A stretch of DNA of 64,000 nucleotides from JBJMHZ01 sp045807125 (GTDB taxonomy: Bacteria; Actinomycetota; Actinomycetes; JAWWOL01). A model generated the notes under the pieces. It did not search any database and was not told the DNA's origin. It saw only the letters and a program-made list of their open reading frames with translations. A program made the translations under genes and the position numbers. Positions within the stretch are counted from its first letter, which is position 1, and each line of letters opens with the position of its first letter. Of this stretch, positions 34,417 through 45,462 are shown piece after piece. The DNA lies in contig JBJMHZ010000026.1 in assembly GCA_045807125.1 (NCBI GenBank), forward strand, positions 1 to 64,000, written 5' to 3'.

Positions 34417-35633
34417 CACGCGTCCTCCTCGTCACCGAGAGCGGCGGGATCGTCCCGCGCGCCAGGTGGGTCGAGCAGCTGGTAGGAGTGCTCCTGCGCC
34501 CAACCGACCCACAGCTCGTCCCCCCGCGCAGCCGTCTCCTCCGCGCCGCCGCGATTCTGCTGGAACACGACGAGCCCGTCGCCGAGCGCCGTGCTGAGCG
34601 CGTAGTTGGTCGAGGTCCCGAGATAGACGACCTCGACGACGCGCGCCCGCATGGCGCAGCCCGACGCCGGGCGCTCGCGGCTCAGGCACATCTTCTCCGG
34701 ACGCACCGTCGCGTCGATGGGCTCGCCCGGCAAGAGCGGCGACCGCAGCGGGACGAGCACCCGCTCGTCCGCGCCGAGGGCGACGAGGGCCACGCCGTCG
34801 ACGACGTCGGCGACCTTGCCGCGCAGCAGGTTGGACGTGCCGATGAAGCCAGCGACGAACGTCGTGGCGGGCTGCTCGTACAGCTCGCGCGGCGTCCCCA
34901 GCTGCTCGACGCGGCCGCGATTCATGACGACCAGCCGGTCGGACATCGTCAGCGCCTCGCCCTGGTCGTGCGTGACGTAGACGAAGGTGATGCCCACCTC
35001 GCGCTGGATGCGCTTGAGCTCCATCTGCATCGCCTGGCGCAGCTTCAGGTCCAGCGCGCCGAGCGGCTCGTCGAGCAGCAGGGCGCGCGGGCGGTTGACG
35101 AGGGCGCGGGCCAGCGCGACCCGCTGCTGCTGCCCGCCGGAGAGCTCCCGCGGACGCCGGCGCTCCTTGCCCTCCAGCTCCACGAGCGCGAGCGCCTCGG
35201 CCACCCGCCGCTTCACCTCGCGCTTGTCGACCCGCTTGCGCTCGAGTCCGAAGGCGACGTTGTCCGTGACGCTCATGTGCGGGAACAGCGCATAGCTCTG
35301 GAACACGAGGTTGACGTCGCGCCGGTTGGGCGGAACGTCGGTCACGTCGTCGCCGTACAGCAGCACGTTGCCCCTGGTCGGCTCCTCGAAGCCGGCGACC
35401 ATGCGCAGCGTCGTCGTCTTGCCGCAGCCGCTCGGCCCGAGCAACGAGAAGAACTCGCCCTGCCGGATCCGCAGGTCGACCCGCTCGACGGCGAGCACGT
35501 CACCGTGCCGGCTCGCGAACCGCTTCTCCACGCCGACCAGCTCGATGGCCGGCACGTCGCCGGACGACCGGCCCGCGACCTCTGGCTGGCTGGTCGCGGA
35601 CTCCTCGCCGGCGCCCTGGACGGTCATGCTCAT
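34416..35633 (-). CDS. potA: Polyamine ABC transporter ATP-binding protein (PotA-like)
   Basis: This 405-residue ATPase energises PotBCD. It has Walker A LLGPSGCGKTTTLRMVAG near residue 70, Q-loop VFQSYALFPHMSV, signature LSGGQQQR, Walker B ALLLDEPLGALD, H-loop VTHDQ, and a C-terminal TOBE domain (DATVRPEKMCLS). ATG 35633 overlaps the stop of the aldehyde dehydrogenase gene (ATGA). A second in-frame ATG lies two codons later. Confidence 0.94.
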   Translation of the reverse strand: MSMTVQGAGEESATSQPEVAGRSSGDVPAIELVGVEKRFASRHGDVLAVERVDLRIRQGEFFSLLGPSGCGKTTTLRMVAGFEEPTRGNVLLYGDDVTDVPPNRRDVNLVFQSYALFPHMSVTDNVAFGLERKRVDKREVKRRVAEALALVELEGKERRRPRELSGGQQQRVALARALVNRPRALLLDEPLGALDLKLRQAMQMELKRIQREVGITFVYVTHDQGEALTMSDRLVVMNRGRVEQLGTPRELYEQPATTFVAGFIGTSNLLRGKVADVVDGVALVALGADERVLVPLRSPLLPGEPIDATVRPEKMCLSRERPASGCAMRARVVEVVYLGTSTNYALSTALGDGLVVFQQNRGGAEETAARGDELWVGWAQEHSYQLLDPPGARDDPAALGDEEDA

Positions 35634-37057
35634 GGTCCGATGTAGCTCATGACGTGCTTGATGCGGGTGTAATCCTCGAAGCCGTAGACCGACAGGTCCT
35701 TGCCGTAGCCCGAGCGCTTGAAGCCGCCGTGCGGCATCTCGGCGACGATCGGGATGTGCGTGTTGATCCACACGCAGCCGAAGTCGAGCCGCTTCGCCAT
35801 GCGCATCGCCCGGCCGTGGTCCTTGGTCCAGACGCTCGACGCGAGGCCGTAGCGCACGCCGTTGGCCCACGCGACCGCCTGGTCCTCGTCCGAGAAGCGC
35901 TGCACGGTGATGACGGGGCCGAAGACCTCGTCCCGCGCGATCTCGTCGCTCTGCTCGACGCCGGCCACGACGGTCGGCGCGTAGAAGAAGCCGCGCTCCC
36001 CCACCCGGGAGCCGCCGGCGACCACCTCGGCGTGGCCGGGCAACCGGTCGACGAAGCCGGACACCCGCGCCAGCTGGTCGGGGTTGTTGAGCGGGCCGTA
36101 GTACGCGTCCTCGTCGGCCGGACCGGCGGTCCTGGTGCCCCTCGCCCGCTCCGCGAGCGCGGAGACGAAGTCGTCGTGCACCCGCGGGCCGGCCAGCACC
36201 CGGGTGGCCGCCGTGCAGTCCTGCCCGGCGTTGAAGTAGCCGGCGCCCGCGATGCCCTCGGCGGCGCCCTCGACGTCGGCGTCGTCGAACACGACCACTG
36301 GCGCCTTGCCCCCGAGCTCGAGGTGCACGCGCTTGACGCCGTCGGCGGCCGAGCGCGCCACCTCCATGCCCGCGCGGATGCTGCCCGTCACCGAGGCCAT
36401 CTGCGGGGTCTCGTGCGCGACGAGCGCCCGGCCCGTGTCGCGGTCGCCGCAGACGACGTTGAAGACGCCCGGCGGCAGGTGCTCGGCCATGATCTCGGCC
36501 ATCAGCAGCGCCGTGACCGGCGTGGTGTCGCTCGGCTTCAGGACCACCGCGTTGCCGGCCGCGATCGCCGGCGCCCACTTCCAGACCGCCATCATCATCG
36601 GGTAGTTCCACGGCGTCACCTGCGCGCAGACGCCGATCGGCTCACGCCGGACGAACGACGTGTGGTCGGTCATGTACTCGCCGGCGCCGCGGCCCTCGAG
36701 GACCCGCGCCGCGCCGGCGAAGAACCTGATCTGGTCGACCATCGGCACGAGCTCCTCGGAGCCGGTCAGGCCGATCGGCTTGCCGGTGTTCTCGCACTCG
36801 GCGCGCACGAGCTCGTCGGCCCTGGCCTCGAAGGCGTCGGCGATGCGGAGCATCGCGAGGCTGCGGGCCGAGGGGGTGGTGTCGCGCCAGGTCTCGAAGG
36901 CGCTCGCCGCCGCGCGGCAGGCGAGGTCGACGTCCTCGCCGTCGGACACCGGCGCGGTGGCGAACGCCTCGCCGGTGCTCGGGTCGACGAGCCCGGTCGT
37001 GCGCCCGCTCGTGGAGTCGACATGCTCGCCGTTGACGAAGTTGCGCAAAGCACGCAT
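35630..37057 (-). CDS. Gamma-aminobutyraldehyde dehydrogenase (ALDH family)
   Basis: This 475-residue aldehyde dehydrogenase oxidises 4-aminobutanal, the product of putrescine deamination, to GABA. The general base lies in LELGGKAPVVVFDDAD near residue 245 and the nucleophile in AGQDCTAATRVL near residue 280. VTPWNYPMMMAVWKWAPA, and the ending EMPHGGFKRSGYGKDLSVYGFEDYTRIKHV, match the aminobutyraldehyde (PatD/Prr) subgroup. ATG 37057 (MRALRNFVNG) begins the domain. It heads the ald-potADBC-speB operon with every junction but the last overlapping, and is divergent from an Lrp-type regulator. Confidence 0.9.
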   Translation of the reverse strand: MRALRNFVNGEHVDSTSGRTTGLVDPSTGEAFATAPVSDGEDVDLACRAAASAFETWRDTTPSARSLAMLRIADAFEARADELVRAECENTGKPIGLTGSEELVPMVDQIRFFAGAARVLEGRGAGEYMTDHTSFVRREPIGVCAQVTPWNYPMMMAVWKWAPAIAAGNAVVLKPSDTTPVTALLMAEIMAEHLPPGVFNVVCGDRDTGRALVAHETPQMASVTGSIRAGMEVARSAADGVKRVHLELGGKAPVVVFDDADVEGAAEGIAGAGYFNAGQDCTAATRVLAGPRVHDDFVSALAERARGTRTAGPADEDAYYGPLNNPDQLARVSGFVDRLPGHAEVVAGGSRVGERGFFYAPTVVAGVEQSDEIARDEVFGPVITVQRFSDEDQAVAWANGVRYGLASSVWTKDHGRAMRMAKRLDFGCVWINTHIPIVAEMPHGGFKRSGYGKDLSVYGFEDYTRIKHVMSYIGP

Positions 37058-37232
37058 CGGCTCATCCGCCTCCCACCGCCGCTCTTCCCCGACCCTTGCA
37101 GATCCCGGTCTCTCGCACAAGGGATTCCGTAGCGTGGCGGCCGCAGCAAGAACGGATTCGCTTGCCAAGGGCGGTCCGCGCGGGGAGGATCGGTTGGCAT
37201 CCACCCGCCCGATCATCCGCAGGGGCTCGGCC

Positions 37233-37790
37233 ATGGCATCCTCGCCACCCACCACCGCCAACCGGTCCCGATCCTCCGGCGCCCCGGCGGGCGGGAGCGC
37301 GCCGCCCGCCTCCGGCGACGGCCGCTGGCCGCAGCCAGGTGGCATCGTCCTCGACGACATCTCGAAGGCGATCGTCGAGCAGCTGCAGCAGGACGGGCGC
37401 CGCTCGTACGCCGCGATCGCCAAGGCCGTCGGCCTGTCCGAGGCCGCGGTGCGGCAGCGGGTGCAGCGGCTGCTCGAGGCTGGCGTCATGCAGATCGTGG
37501 CGGTCACCGACCCCACGACGCTGGGCTTCCTGCGCTGGGCCATGGTCGGCCTGCGCGTGGACGGCGACCTCTCCGTCGTCGCCGACAAGCTGGCGGCGAT
37601 CCCCGAGGTCGACTACGTCGTCATCACCGCCGGCTCGTTCGACATCCTCGCCGAGGTCGTCTGCGAGGACGACGCCCACCTGCTGCGCCTGCTGAACGAC
37701 GAGATCAGGGCGCTGCCGCAGGTGCGGGCGACCGAGACATTCGTCTACCTGCGACTCGCCAAGCAGACCTACACCTGGGGCACCCGATGA
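37233..37790 (+). CDS. Lrp/AsnC family transcriptional regulator
   Basis: This 185-residue regulator has a 38-residue Ser/Pro/Gly-rich start. An Lrp helix-turn-helix follows (IVLDDISKAIVEQLQQDGR, YAAIAKAVGLSEAAVRQRVQRL, residues about 40-85), then the RAM ligand-binding/oligomerisation domain (VADKLAAIPEVDYVVITAGSF). It is divergent from the ald-pot-speB operon with 175 bp between starts and shares ATGA with the following aminotransferase, so it likely responds to an amine or amino acid and controls both units. The intervening DNA has two related words (GGGATTCCG, ACGGATTCG) that could be sites. Confidence 0.88.
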   Translation: MASSPPTTANRSRSSGAPAGGSAPPASGDGRWPQPGGIVLDDISKAIVEQLQQDGRRSYAAIAKAVGLSEAAVRQRVQRLLEAGVMQIVAVTDPTTLGFLRWAMVGLRVDGDLSVVADKLAAIPEVDYVVITAGSFDILAEVVCEDDAHLLRLLNDEIRALPQVRATETFVYLRLAKQTYTWGTR

Positions 37791-39187
37791 CTTCCACTCC
37801 GCAGACCCCCACCAACCGGCCGCCGTCCGCCGACCATCTCCAGGACGCGGCCAGGCGGCACCTGTGGATGCACTTCACCCGCATGTCGACCTACGCCGAC
37901 CACGAGATCCCGGTGATCACGCGGGGCGACGGCCCGTACGTCTGGGACAGCCGGGGACGGCGCTACCTCGACGGCCTGTCCGGCCTGTTCGTCGTGCAGG
38001 CCGGGCACGGCCGGTCCGAGCTCGCCGACGCGGCCGCCAAGCAGGCCAGCGAGCTCGCGTACTTCCCGCTGTGGAGCTACGCGCACCCGAGCGCCGTCGA
38101 GCTCGCCGAGCGGCTCGCCGAGCAGGCTCCTGGCGATCTCAACCGGGTCTTCTTCACGACCGGCGGATCGGAGGCGGTCGAGAGCGCGTGGAAGCTGGCC
38201 CGCCAGTACTTCCGGGTGATCGGCCAGCCGGAGCGCTACAAGGTGATCAGCAGGGACATCGCCTACCACGGCACCACGATGGGCGCGCTGTCGATCACCG
38301 GGCTGGCGTCGATCAAGGCGCCGTACGAGCCGCTCGTCCCCGGCTCGGTGCGGGTGCCCAACACGAACTTCTACCGGGCGCCCGAGCACGGCGACGACTA
38401 CGAGCGGTTCGGGCACTGGGCGGCCGACGAGATCGAGCGAGCGATCCTGCGCGAGGGCCCTGAATCGGTCGCTGCCGTCTACCTCGAGCCGGTGCAGAAC
38501 TCCGGCGGCTGCTTCCCGCCACCGCCGGGGTACTTCGCCCGGGTGCGGGAGATCTGCGACCGCCACGGCGTCCTCCTCGTCTCCGACGAGGTCATCTGCG
38601 CCTTCGGGCGGCTCGGGCACTGGTTCGGGGCGCAGCGCTACGGCTACCAGCCCGACATCATCACGCTCGCGAAGGGCATGACGAGCGGCTACTCCCCGAT
38701 CGGCGCCATGCTGGCGAGCGACTGGCTGATCGAGCCCTTCCTCACCGGCACCACCACGTTCCTGCACGGCATCACGTTCGCCGGGCACCCCGTGTCGTGC
38801 GCGGTCGCGCTGGCCAACATGGACGTCTTCGAGCGCGAGGACCTCCTCGGCCACGTGCGCCGCAACGAGGGAGCGTTCCGCGCGGCCCTGGAGCGGCTCT
38901 GCGACCTGCCGATCGTCGGCGAGATCAGGGGCGACGGCTACTTCTACGGCATCGAGCTGGTGAAGGACAAGGACACCAGGGAGACCTTCGACGACGACGA
39001 GAGCGAGCGGCTGCTGCGCGGGTTCCTGTCCGGTGCGCTCTTCGACGCCGGCCTGGTCTGCCGCGCCGACGACCGGGGCGATCCGGTCATCCAGCTCGCG
39101 CCGCCGCTCGTGTGCGGGCCCGAGCAGTTCGACGAGATCGAGGGCATCCTCCGCTCGGTGCTGACCGAGGCGTGGTCCCGGATCTGA
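37787..39187 (+). CDS. Class III omega-aminotransferase (putrescine/diamine type)
   Basis: This 466-residue PLP enzyme starts with RRHLWMHFTRM typical of putrescine- or beta-alanine-pyruvate aminotransferases. It has TTGGSEAVESAWKLARQYF, SRDIAYHGTTMGALS, the pyridine Asp in LLVSDEVICAFGRLG, and the lysine in ITLAKGMTSGYSPIGAM near residue 295. It probably transaminates putrescine or a similar terminal amine to an aldehyde, feeding the divergent aldehyde dehydrogenase. The ATG overlaps the regulator stop, so both are translated together. Confidence 0.88.
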   Translation: MTSTPQTPTNRPPSADHLQDAARRHLWMHFTRMSTYADHEIPVITRGDGPYVWDSRGRRYLDGLSGLFVVQAGHGRSELADAAAKQASELAYFPLWSYAHPSAVELAERLAEQAPGDLNRVFFTTGGSEAVESAWKLARQYFRVIGQPERYKVISRDIAYHGTTMGALSITGLASIKAPYEPLVPGSVRVPNTNFYRAPEHGDDYERFGHWAADEIERAILREGPESVAAVYLEPVQNSGGCFPPPPGYFARVREICDRHGVLLVSDEVICAFGRLGHWFGAQRYGYQPDIITLAKGMTSGYSPIGAMLASDWLIEPFLTGTTTFLHGITFAGHPVSCAVALANMDVFEREDLLGHVRRNEGAFRAALERLCDLPIVGEIRGDGYFYGIELVKDKDTRETFDDDESERLLRGFLSGALFDAGLVCRADDRGDPVIQLAPPLVCGPEQFDEIEGILRSVLTEAWSRI

Positions 39188-39260
39188 GCGCCGCGTGTGC
39201 CGGACCGGCGGGCGGGCAGCATCGGCCCACACGAGGACCGACGACGAGCGGAGGCCGACG

Positions 39261-39836
39261 ATGCGGGCGAGCACCGGCACCGGACCCGCCAGCATGGCGG
39301 ACGTGGTGGATCTGATCCAGGCCCAGCATGCGCAGATCCGGCGCGGCTTCGCCAAGGTGGTGAAGGGCGGTCCCGACCGCGACCGCGACTGGACGGCGCT
39401 GCGTCGGCTGCTCGCGGTGCACGAGACGGCCGAGGAGGCTCACGTCCACCCGCTCGTCCGGAAGAAGGTGCCAGGCGGCCGGCAGATCGTCCGGTCGAGG
39501 TTGCGGGAGGAGCGGGTGGCGAAGCGGTTGCTGCGCCGCCTCGACCGGCTGGGGCCGCGCGATCCGCGCTTCGACGCCCAGCTGCCCCTCCTCCGCAAGG
39601 CCGTGCTGGTGCACGCCATGCGGGAGGAGCGCGAGGAGCTCCGGCTGCTGCGGCGCACGGTCACCCTCTCCAGGCGCCGCCTGGCGCGGCTCAGCGCGAA
39701 GCTGACCAAGGCGCTCGGCCCGACCCGGCCGCACCCGGCGGTCAACGCCCAGCTGCCGACCAAGCTGGCGGCACCGGTCGCCGCTCCGGTCGACCGCACC
39801 CGCGATGCGATCGCGGCACTGCTTCGCCGGCGCTGA
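39261..39836 (+). CDS. Hemerythrin-like HHE domain protein
   Basis: This 191-residue, strongly basic, all-helical protein has hemerythrin-type metal ligands: QAQHAQIRRGF near residue 22, HETAEEAHVHPLV near residue 53, and HAMREEREELRLL near residue 115. Such proteins bind di-iron and may sense oxygen or nitric oxide. ATG 39261 has GGAGG seven bases upstream. The last 70 residues are Arg/Pro/Ala-rich. Confidence 0.8.
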   Translation: MRASTGTGPASMADVVDLIQAQHAQIRRGFAKVVKGGPDRDRDWTALRRLLAVHETAEEAHVHPLVRKKVPGGRQIVRSRLREERVAKRLLRRLDRLGPRDPRFDAQLPLLRKAVLVHAMREEREELRLLRRTVTLSRRRLARLSAKLTKALGPTRPHPAVNAQLPTKLAAPVAAPVDRTRDAIAALLRRR

Positions 39837-39887
39837 GCCGTTAGTGTCACCGGACGGGACCGGCGCGCGAGCAGCTCGGGGGTCAGC

Positions 39888-40535
39888 ATGTTGCCGATGA
39901 GCTCGTTGTGGCCGTTCCTCGTCGCGGTCACCGTCATCTGCATCGCGCCGGGGCCCGACATGGCGTTCGTCATGGCGTCCGGGCTCACCCACGGCAGGCA
40001 GGGCGGCGTGCTGGCGGCGGTCGGCGTGAGCCTCGGCGTGTCGGTGTGGGTGATGTCGACGGCGCTCGGCCTCGGCGCCCTGCTCTCCGCCGTACCGGCG
40101 ATCGCCACCGCCCTGCGCGTCGCCGGCGCCCTCTACCTGGCTCATCTGGCCTGGCAGACCTGGCGGGCGGCCGGCACGCATGGCGAGCTGGTCACCGTCG
40201 GCGCGGGCAGCCAGAGCCGGTGGAGCCGGTGGACGACGTTTTGGCGCGGCACGCTGACCAACCTGGCGAACCCCAAGATGGCGCTGTTCTTCATGGCGTT
40301 CCTGCCGCAGTTCGTCCGGCAGGGGCACGGATCGGTGGTCGTGCAGTTCCTCCTGCTCGGGCTGATCCTGCAGGCGGTCGGCCTGCTGGTCGACGCCGTC
40401 GTCGGCCTGGTGGCCGGCGGCGTGCGGGACCTGATCGCGGATCGCCCGGCCGTGCGCCGCTCGCTGGACCGCGCAGCCGCGGCCGTGCTGGGCGCGCTCG
40501 GCCTCGCTCTGGTGTACGAGCTGGTCCGCGGCTGA
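39888..40535 (+). CDS. LysE/RhtB-type amino-acid exporter
   Basis: This 215-residue membrane protein has about six helices and the family signature APGPDMAFVMASGLTHGRQGG at residues 20-40, plus LTNLANPKMALFFMAFLPQFV near residue 130. It likely exports an amino acid, homoserine lactone or amine. ATG 39888 has a G-rich Shine-Dalgarno; ATG 39897 is an alternative. Lies 51 bp after the hemerythrin gene. Confidence 0.88.
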   Translation: MLPMSSLWPFLVAVTVICIAPGPDMAFVMASGLTHGRQGGVLAAVGVSLGVSVWVMSTALGLGALLSAVPAIATALRVAGALYLAHLAWQTWRAAGTHGELVTVGAGSQSRWSRWTTFWRGTLTNLANPKMALFFMAFLPQFVRQGHGSVVVQFLLLGLILQAVGLLVDAVVGLVAGGVRDLIADRPAVRRSLDRAAAAVLGALGLALVYELVRG

Positions 40536-40597
40536 CCCGTCCCAGGCTCCTGGCGGCCCGCGTCCGGCCCGTTCCACCGCACCGCTAGGGTCGGTCC

Positions 40598-41122
40598 ATG
40601 AACGACTGGCCGATCGTCTCGACGGCGCTCGTCGCGCTCGTTCCCGAGCTGGACAGCGTCGTGGGGCGCTGGCGCGCCGACCTGGATCCGTCGGCCGCGC
40701 AAGGGATGCCGCCGCACGTGACGATCCTGTACCCGTGGCTGCCGCCCGAGCGCCTGCACGAGAGCGAGCTCGGCGCGTTGCGCGAGCTGGTCGCCCGCGT
40801 CGAGGCGTTCGACGTCGACTTCGTCGAGCTCGGCCGGTTCCCGTCGACGCTGTGGCTGGCGCCGCGCCCGGTGGACCCGTTCGTCCGCCTGACCCTCGAG
40901 ATCGAGCGCCGGTGGCCGGAGACCCCTTCCTACGCGGGCCGGTTCCCGTCGATCGTGCCGCACCTGTCCATCGGCGACGCCGTCGACCCCGACGCGCTCG
41001 CGCACGTCGTCGCCGATGTTGCCCCCCGGCTGCCGGTCTCCGCCCGGATCGACGAGCTCGTGCTGATGGTGCGCGACGAGCACGGCCGCTGGGACCGGCA
41101 CTCCACCTACGCGCTGAGCTGA
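40598..41122 (+). CDS. 2H phosphoesterase / 2'-5' RNA ligase-like protein
   Basis: This 174-residue protein carries the two HX(T/S) motifs of the 2H phosphoesterase superfamily, PPHVTILYPW near residue 38 and VPHLSIGDAV near residue 124. The two lobes face each other as in 2'-5' RNA ligase/cyclic phosphodiesterases. The second motif has Ser instead of Thr, which the family allows. The RNA or nucleotide substrate is unknown. It ends 85 bp before the convergent S8 protease gene. Confidence 0.8.
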   Translation: MNDWPIVSTALVALVPELDSVVGRWRADLDPSAAQGMPPHVTILYPWLPPERLHESELGALRELVARVEAFDVDFVELGRFPSTLWLAPRPVDPFVRLTLEIERRWPETPSYAGRFPSIVPHLSIGDAVDPDALAHVVADVAPRLPVSARIDELVLMVRDEHGRWDRHSTYALS

Positions 41123-41207
41123 GCCCTGCGCACCCGGCTCCTCCTCCCTCGAGCCGTCCGCCCAGGAGGCCCGGTGAGAAGAGGTGCCAGGCGACGCCGT
41201 GACCGAG

Positions 41208-42353
41208 CTAGAGCCCCAGCATGTAGAGCAGCTTGTTGGGCGTGCCGGCCGGGTTGCCGGTGATGACGCCGTTGGTGGCGTTGCCGAGGATCCAGTCGCG
41301 GACCGTCGTCCAGCTCGCGTCCCCGAACTTGGCCTTGTAGAGCGCACCGACGCCGGCGACGAACCCCGCGGACATCGAATTGCCGCTGAGAGCGTTGGCG
41401 CCGCCGTTCAGCCAGTCCGAGGTGATGCCGACCCCCGGCGCGTACAGCGCGACGCAACTGCCGTAGTTGTTGAAGCTCGCGCGCGCGTCGGTGCTGCTGC
41501 TCGCGGCCACCGCGACCGCTCCCGTCGCGCTCGCCGGCGAGTAGTTGCAGGCGTTGGCATTGCTACCGCCAGCCGCCACGGACACGAAGGCGCCCGAGTT
41601 GGCGAGCGACGTCACGGCACTGTTGAGCGACGAGGAGAGCGCGCCACCGAGCGACATGCTCGCCACCGACTTCGGCGCGTGGTGGCTCGTGACCCAGTCG
41701 ACGCCGGCGATGACCGCGGAGGTGGACCCGCTACCGTTGCAGTCGAGCACGCGCACGGCCCGCAGCGCGACGCCCTTGGCGACTCCGTACGCCGTGCCAC
41801 CGATGATGCCGGCGACGTGGGTCCCGTGCCCGTTGCAGTCGATGCCGTTGCCACCCGTCGCGTCATAGGCGACGGCCGCCCGGCCACCGAAGTCGGGGTG
41901 CGACACGGAGATGCCCGTGTCGATCACGTACGCCGTCACGCCCCCGCCGTTGCCCATCACGTGGTAGAGCCCGTCGAGCGGCAGGTTGCGCTGGTCGATG
42001 CGGTCCAGCCCCCACGGCGCCGCGTGCATGCGCACGATGCCGTCCTGCTCGATGCGGACGACGTGCGGGTCGTGCTGGAGCGCTTGCAGCCGCCCGGGAT
42101 CGAGCCGCGCCGCGAAGCCGTGCAGCGCCGCGTCGTACACGTAGCGCGGCGTCACGTGCGCGGCGGCCGCGACCGAGCGCGGGCCCGCACCGGCCACCGT
42201 GACGATGTACTGCCCCGCGACGGCAGGGCCGCTCGCCGGTGCCATGGCGACGAGGTGCACCGGTGCGGCACCGGTGGCGCCGGCCGTGCCCGTCGCCGTC
42301 ACCCCGGTGGCGAGAGCCGCGACGGTCCCGATGGCGAGCGCGAGCCTGCTCAT
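41208..42353 (-). CDS. Secreted S8 subtilisin-like protein with altered active-site context
   Basis: This 381-residue exported protein has a Sec signal (residues 1-27), an I9-type inhibitor propeptide (GQYIVTV to VVRIEQD, about 47-105) and a proteinase-K-like S8 domain. Catalytic Asp (VIDTGIS) and His (CNGHGTHVAG) are intact. The oxyanion Asn is replaced (AAGGSN instead of AAGNSN), and the Ser motif reads GNSMSAGF instead of GTSMATPH. Activity is therefore doubtful. It is a paralogue of the two genes upstream on the same strand and lies 81 bp after the second, with a hairpin between. Confidence 0.88.
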   Translation of the reverse strand: MSRLALAIGTVAALATGVTATGTAGATGAAPVHLVAMAPASGPAVAGQYIVTVAGAGPRSVAAAAHVTPRYVYDAALHGFAARLDPGRLQALQHDPHVVRIEQDGIVRMHAAPWGLDRIDQRNLPLDGLYHVMGNGGGVTAYVIDTGISVSHPDFGGRAAVAYDATGGNGIDCNGHGTHVAGIIGGTAYGVAKGVALRAVRVLDCNGSGSTSAVIAGVDWVTSHHAPKSVASMSLGGALSSSLNSAVTSLANSGAFVSVAAGGSNANACNYSPASATGAVAVAASSSTDARASFNNYGSCVALYAPGVGITSDWLNGGANALSGNSMSAGFVAGVGALYKAKFGDASWTTVRDWILGNATNGVITGNPAGTPNKLLYMLGL

Positions 42354-42385
42354 GACGCTCCCTCCTCGGTTGCTGCTGACGCGAG

Positions 42386-42418
42386 CAGGCCGCCGCGGGA
42401 GGGGACCGCGGCGGCCTG
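42386..42418 (-). terminator. 13-bp hairpin after second S8 protease gene
   Basis: Perfect 13-base arms at 42386-42398 and 42406-42418 enclose a 7-base loop, just after the stop of the second S8 gene. No T-run follows. The arm sequence GCCGCCGCGG also forms the hairpin after the third S8 gene, so the element was duplicated with the genes. Confidence 0.7.
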
Positions 42419-42434
42419 TCGCATGGCGTTCCGG

Positions 42435-43592
<1,158 letters not shown>

Positions 43593-43790
43593 GTTCGTCC
43601 TTCCTAGGTCTTCGGTGGCTAACCGGCGGCGTGGAGCCGGATCCGTCGCCGCCCGGAGCGAGGGCCGCATGGCGCGCGCTCGCCCGGTGATGTCAGTGCT
43701 GTCGTTGACCGGCGAGTCACGAGCGATGGAACGAGCACCCGACAAGGCTTTCGGCGACTGACGGATCCCCGTCGTCGGACGACGCCGCTG

Positions 43791-43820
43791 ACGCTAGGAG
43801 AGCGCCGCGATTGCGGTCAA
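43791..43820 (-). promoter_or_regulatory. Promoter of the second S8 protease gene
   Basis: On the minus strand TTGACC (43820-43815) and TAGCGT (43796-43791) are 18 bases apart. The third S8 gene has the same two hexamers with the same spacing (45387-45358), which supports both. The leader to the GTG start is about 190 bases. Confidence 0.6.
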
Positions 43821-43965
43821 TGAGGGCATAAGGATACTTTTCATGCGCTTGGTGAAACCTTTACCCGTGCCGTGGAACCTGCGCCGCACTGGCGTGGCCG
43901 CCGGGGCTCTCCGCGTTGCCGGTCAATCGTTGCCGAGAGCAGGGAAACTTGCAGAGAACGCGGAC

Positions 43966-44001
43966 GGGCCGCCGCGGGGGTCTCGGCACCCGCGGCGGCC
44001 C
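43966..44001 (-). terminator. 13-bp hairpin after third S8 protease gene
   Basis: Perfect 13-base arms GGGCCGCCGCGGG (43966-43978) and CCCGCGGCGGCCC (43989-44001) enclose a 10-base loop, 21 bp after the stop at 44023. No T-run follows on the minus strand. It is a sequence relative of the hairpin after the second gene. Confidence 0.7.
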
Positions 44002-44022
44002 GACGCGTGGCCGGCCGGAGGA

Positions 44023-45180
<1,158 letters not shown>

Positions 45181-45357
45181 GTGCGACCTTCCTCGTTCTC
45201 GGTGGGCTGTCCCGGCGGCTGGCTGGCGGCTGAGTCCGCTCTCGGACCGGCCCGAGCAGCAGCAAGATGCGGGGTGGCAGTCCGCCGCCTGCGCTGGTGA
45301 GGAAGCTCCGAAGCCGGTCCGCCGGCACCGACGTCCTGTCGCCGAGCGATGGGCAGG

Positions 45358-45387
45358 ACGCTACGGCCAACCGGACGAATCGGTCAA
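45358..45387 (-). promoter_or_regulatory. Promoter and inverted repeat of the third S8 protease gene
   Basis: TTGACC (45387-45382) and TAGCGT (45363-45358) are 18 bases apart on the minus strand, matching the second gene exactly. The -35 lies in one arm of a perfect 9-bp inverted repeat, CGGTCAATC (45381-45389) and GATTGACCG (45401-45409), a candidate operator. The untranslated leader is about 170 bases. Confidence 0.6.
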
Positions 45388-45462
45388 TCCGTACGAATCA
45401 GATTGACCGCACCTTGGGCAGTTCTTTGCCCGGAGCAGATGATCGCGCCCGGAGCGAACGGC

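Larger units (their letters stand above)
43593..44022. other. Intergenic region between S8 genes 2 and 3
   Basis: This 430-bp stretch holds the terminator-like hairpin of the third S8 gene (43966-44001), the promoter of the second (43791-43820) and an A/T-rich patch at 43823-43865 (ATAAGGATACTTTTCATG). About 190 bp of untranslated leader precede the second gene. No protein frame with supporting signals was seen. Confidence 0.55.
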
